From the NCBI GenBank assembly GCA_030428695.1, contig JAUIEM010000507.1:1-5737 (forward strand): a stretch of 5,737 nt of DNA, written 5' to 3'. The DNA comes from a bacterium (GTDB taxonomy: Bacteria; Planctomycetota; J058; JAJDCP01). The translations under genes and the position numbers were made by a program. The notes beneath the pieces were generated by a model. It saw only the letters and a list, made by a program, of their open reading frames with translations. It searched no databases and was not told where the DNA came from. Positions 3,150-5,737 of this stretch are shown here, one piece after another (position 1 is the stretch's first letter; the number at the start of each line of letters is the position of its first letter).

Positions 3150-5711
3150 ATGGTTTTCAGCGGATGGGATCGGTCCGGCTTCGGGCTGCTGTTGTTGGCG
3201 ACGCTGTTCGCGCTCGCGGCCGTCTGTGGCTGCGGTGGGGGCGGTGGCGGCTCGGGGAGCTCGGGCGGCGGCGGCAGCGTCGTCGGCGGCGGCTCGAGCG
3301 GGGAGATCAGCCTGGCGCTGACCGACGCGCCCCTCAGCGACCTGCAGTCGCTGACCATCGATGTCGACAACGTCACCCTGCTCGGGGCCCACGTGGCCGA
3401 CGTCCAGCTCTTCCCCGCCACGGGCTCGCCCGCGGGCAGCACCCTGAACGTCGATCTGTTGTCGGTGCAGGCGGTCAACCAGCTCCTGTCGGCGACCCAG
3501 GTCCCGACGGGCAGCTACTTCGCGCTCGAGATCGAGTTCTCGAACCCGCAGGCGATCACGATCGCGGGCGTGCCGCAGACCGTGCAGACCGCGACGACCA
3601 CGCTGATCGCGGTGCTGACGCCGCCTCTCAGCGTCGCGGCCGGCTCGAGCCAGACCCTGCAGGTCGACTTCGACCTCGCCCACTCAGTGATCGACCTCGG
3701 CCCGACCTCGCTGCTGCTCGCGCCGGTCATCCGCGCCCAGCTGCTCAACCAGTCGGTGCCGGTGGTGCGCGTCGCGGCGACGGTGACGGCGCTCGACCTG
3801 AGCGCCGACAGCTTCGACGCCGACCTGCTGTTCCTCGCCCCCGGCGCCCCGAACGGCGGCAACGTCACGGTCCAGAACGACGCGAGCACCGTCTTTACCG
3901 ACGCCGGCTCCGCGCCTGTGACCGGCAACGTGACCACGCAGCTGGCGGTCGGCGACTTCGTGCTGGTCGACGGGCTGTTGACCGAGGCGGGGAGCATCGA
4001 CGCCGACGCGGTCACCCGCGTGCCGGTCGCGAGCTCCGGCCATCCGGGCGGCGGGGGAATCCCCGGGCTGCCGGTGCTGCCGAGCTTCACCATCCTGCGC
4101 GGGACCATCCTCGCGGTCGACACCGGGATGAACACCCTGACGCTGCGGGTCGCCGCGGCCGGCGGCCCTGGGAGCAACCCGGCGGTCGGCAGCGACGTGA
4201 CGGTCGACATCGCGCCCTCGACCACCCTGCACCGCGGTCCGGCTTCCCAGACCCTGGCCGGCTTCGTGCCGGGCAACACCGTCCACGGCCTGGTCGACGC
4301 CAACCTCGAGGCCCAGGATCTCGACGAGCGCGCCGCCTTCGTGACCGGCACGGTCTCCGCGGTCAGCGCGGGCGGCGGCGCGAATGGCGGTGACCTCGTC
4401 AGCTTCACGCCGGCGTCCGTCAACCAGATCCCGGCCGCGCAGCTCGCCTTCTTGCCGTCGACGCTGGATGTCGAGGTGCCGGCGGGTGTGGCGCCGGCGG
4501 TCGCCGATCCCTTCGCGGTCTTCGCCTACTTCGATGGAACCGCGACGCTGACCACCGTCGGCTTCGGCAGCTTCAACGGCCCGACCCTCCCGCCGCTCGG
4601 CGGTCCGGGCCTGCCGAATCCGCAGCCGCCGGCCCTGCCGAGCCTGCCGGCGATCGTGATCGGGACGCCTGGCGGCGCGGCGACCACCAACATCGCGGGC
4701 AACATCGAGTTTCCGCTCGATGTCGCGCCCTTCAACGGCTTCGGCAACAGCCTCGACGTCGAGGTGCTCGCGACCGCGCAGCTCGTGATCATCGACCCGG
4801 CCGTCGGCACGCCCCAGAGCGTGACGGTGCCGGACGCCCTCAACGCCCTGAACAACAACCCGCAGCTGGTCCAGTGCGTCGGCACCAGCCCGCCGGCCAA
4901 CGGCGCCTACACCGCCGACACCGCCCTGCGCATCTTCGTCGGCTTCCCGACGCCGGGTGGCCTGCCCGGCGGCGGCACCCTGCCGCCCCTGCCGAATCCG
5001 GGCGGGGCGATCCTGGTCGGGCAGATGTCGGGCACGGCGACCGTCAACTCCAGCGGCGACATCGAGGGCAGCCTGTCGGTGCCGGGCTTCCCGGGCGCCA
5101 GCCTGGTGCCCTTCGAGATCAGCCAGAGCGCGACGCTGGTCGAGATCGCGGTCGGCTCCGCGCCGATCAGCCTCAGCGTCAATGACATGGTCAGCGCCCT
5201 GAACAACAACCCGATCGTCGTCGAGCTCGAGGGCAGCATCGCCGGCTCGAGCCCCTTCGTCGCCGACCTGGTCGCGCGGGTGGTCTCGCAGCCGAGCGGG
5301 GGGCTGCCCGGCGGTGGCGGAGGGCTGCCCGGCGGTGGCGGGGGGCTGCCCGGCGGTGGTGGCGGGCTGCCCGGTGGCGGTGGCGGCGTCCCGGGCTTCC
5401 CGAACGGCGTCACCCTCACGGGCGGCCCGGTGCAGGGCAGCGCGAGCCTCGGCAGCAACGGCGAGGTGTTGTTCACCCTCGACCTGGCCGGCGGTCCGCT
5501 GCCCGGCATCTCGATCCCCGTCGACGTGGTCGTGCCGTCCAGCGCCGCGCGCGAGCTTGTCACCGCGTCCGGCAACGTCAGCCTGACGGCGCAGGACGCG
5601 GTCAACGAGCTGAACGCGACGCCGGCCCCGACCACCGTCACGGTCGTCGGCCAGCCGGGGCCGTCTTTCAACCAGTTCACCGCCTCGGTGTCGTTGACGA
5701 TCGAGCCGTAG
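3150..5711 (+). CDS. Large predicted lipoprotein with DUF4382-like, DUF5666-like and three tandem C-terminal modules
   Basis: The product is 853 residues. Residues 1-28 look like an export signal: a short n-region with Arg8, a hydrophobic core LLLLATLFALAAV (13-25), then C26-G-C28. VCGC places the likely lipidated residue at Cys28, a slightly atypical lipobox. A Gly/Ser linker follows (29-51). Residues 52-199 resemble DUF4382: ISLALTDAPLSDLQSLTIDV at the start, then VDLLSVQAVNQLL and PTGSYFALEIEF. Residues about 205-293 and 314-400 resemble DUF5666-type beta domains with a VGDFVLVDGLL-like strand. Residues 501-598, 619-712 and 752-853 are three diverged copies of one module, joined by Gly/Pro-rich linkers. 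There is no catalytic motif, C-terminal anchor or sorting signal, and besides Cys26/28 only one cysteine (576). It is probably a surface or periplasmic beta-rich lipoprotein with a binding or structural role. DUF4382 and DUF5666 have no established function. It is monocistronic within the window, and bases 5712-5737 show no terminator. Confidence 0.88.
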   Translation: MVFSGWDRSGFGLLLLATLFALAAVCGCGGGGGGSGSSGGGGSVVGGGSSGEISLALTDAPLSDLQSLTIDVDNVTLLGAHVADVQLFPATGSPAGSTLNVDLLSVQAVNQLLSATQVPTGSYFALEIEFSNPQAITIAGVPQTVQTATTTLIAVLTPPLSVAAGSSQTLQVDFDLAHSVIDLGPTSLLLAPVIRAQLLNQSVPVVRVAATVTALDLSADSFDADLLFLAPGAPNGGNVTVQNDASTVFTDAGSAPVTGNVTTQLAVGDFVLVDGLLTEAGSIDADAVTRVPVASSGHPGGGGIPGLPVLPSFTILRGTILAVDTGMNTLTLRVAAAGGPGSNPAVGSDVTVDIAPSTTLHRGPASQTLAGFVPGNTVHGLVDANLEAQDLDERAAFVTGTVSAVSAGGGANGGDLVSFTPASVNQIPAAQLAFLPSTLDVEVPAGVAPAVADPFAVFAYFDGTATLTTVGFGSFNGPTLPPLGGPGLPNPQPPALPSLPAIVIGTPGGAATTNIAGNIEFPLDVAPFNGFGNSLDVEVLATAQLVIIDPAVGTPQSVTVPDALNALNNNPQLVQCVGTSPPANGAYTADTALRIFVGFPTPGGLPGGGTLPPLPNPGGAILVGQMSGTATVNSSGDIEGSLSVPGFPGASLVPFEISQSATLVEIAVGSAPISLSVNDMVSALNNNPIVVELEGSIAGSSPFVADLVARVVSQPSGGLPGGGGGLPGGGGGLPGGGGGLPGGGGGVPGFPNGVTLTGGPVQGSASLGSNGEVLFTLDLAGGPLPGISIPVDVVVPSSAARELVTASGNVSLTAQDAVNELNATPAPTTVTVVGQPGPSFNQFTASVSLTIEP
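4650..5708 (+). repeat. Three diverged tandem copies of a ~100-residue module in the lipoprotein C-terminus
   Basis: The copies are at about 4650-4943, 5004-5285 and 5403-5708. Shared landmarks in order are: a small-residue start followed by (N/S)-x-G-(N/D/E)-I/V-E/L (GNIEFPLDV, GDIEGSLSV, GEVLFTLDL); a Leu/Ile-x-V/I strand (SLDVEV, SLVPFEI, SIPVDVVV); SVTVPDALNALNNNP, SLSVNDMVSALNNNP or SLTAQDAVNELNATP; and a final strand TADTALRIFV, VADLVARVV or FTASVSLTIEP. The second and third linkers are LPGGG-rich. The pattern suggests duplication of an autonomous beta-sandwich-like unit; the fold is inferred. Confidence 0.75.
5301..5384 (+). repeat. 21-bp x 4 in-frame minisatellite encoding GLPGGGG
   Basis: Four consecutive 21-base units begin at 5301, 5322, 5343 and 5364, each GGG-CTG-CCC followed by four Gly codons. 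The first three are identical up to the fifth codon and differ only in late Gly codons; the fourth has more synonymous changes. A degenerate fifth unit (GVPGF) follows. The repeat encodes residues 718-745, the flexible linker between the second and third modules. Because the period is a multiple of three, changes in copy number would alter linker length without a frameshift. Confidence 0.9.
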
Positions 5712-5737
5712 GCGGGACGGGAGCTCCGACAAGATAG

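Noticed and set aside
3053..3478. Upstream extension of the acetyltransferase frame
   Set aside because: It crosses the divergent promoter region and the antisense of the lipoprotein gene. The GNAT fold starts right after the ATG at 3052.
5301..5384. Short regular repeats considered as a CRISPR array
   Set aside because: The units are contiguous with no spacers, the period is 21 bp and all are in frame with a Gly-rich linker.
3684..5732. Long minus-strand open frame (682 codons) opposite the lipoprotein gene
   Set aside because: The product is Arg/Asp/Gly/Ala-rich with no domain, typical of the antisense of a high-GC gene. The plus strand has a signal sequence, domain matches and internal protein repeats.

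Overview
This is a visibly GC-rich bacterial window with G/C-dominated third codon positions. It has five genes on the minus strand and one large gene on the plus strand. The sequence does not fix the organism. The lipoprotein-type signal in the plus-strand gene, its DUF4382-like domain and a REP-type repeat pair suggest a high-GC Gram-negative bacterium. Candidates are a Myxococcota/Desulfobacterota-like lineage, Acidobacteriota or Planctomycetota, but this is a guess from gene content.

Minus strand, in transcription order (right to left). First comes a GNAT acetyltransferase (3052-2543). After a 118-base gap with a candidate promoter comes a compact cluster: a GcvH-like lipoyl-carrier protein (2424-1978), a COG0523/CobW-family GTPase (1985-906) and a 105-residue stand-alone protein resembling the N-terminal iron-sulfur domain of heterodisulfide reductase subunit HdrA (906-589). 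The first two genes overlap by 8 bases. The second and third share one base (TGATG). After a 205-base gap comes a ferredoxin-like 4Fe-4S gene (383 to beyond base 1) that runs off the left edge. The gap holds a REPIN-like pair of GTAG-headed hairpins (423-537) with one compensatory base-pair change between the two copies.

Plus strand. A 97-base divergent gap carries candidate back-to-back promoters. The gene at 3150-5711 encodes an 853-residue predicted lipoprotein. It has a signal sequence, a Gly/Ser linker, a DUF4382-like domain, two DUF5666-like beta-rich segments, and three diverged copies of a roughly 100-residue module joined by Gly/Pro-rich linkers. One linker is a 4 x 21-bp in-frame minisatellite.

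The most interesting feature is the minus-strand cluster. It pairs a lipoyl carrier with a metal-chaperone-type GTPase, a free-standing HdrA-N-like Fe-S domain and a ferredoxin, with no glycine-cleavage partner (gcvT, gcvP or lpd) in view. Such a set could form a dithiol/disulfide or one-carbon/sulfur carrier relay, loosely comparable to the lipoate-binding protein/sHdr system. That function is inference. The cluster continues beyond the left edge, where the decisive partner genes may lie.
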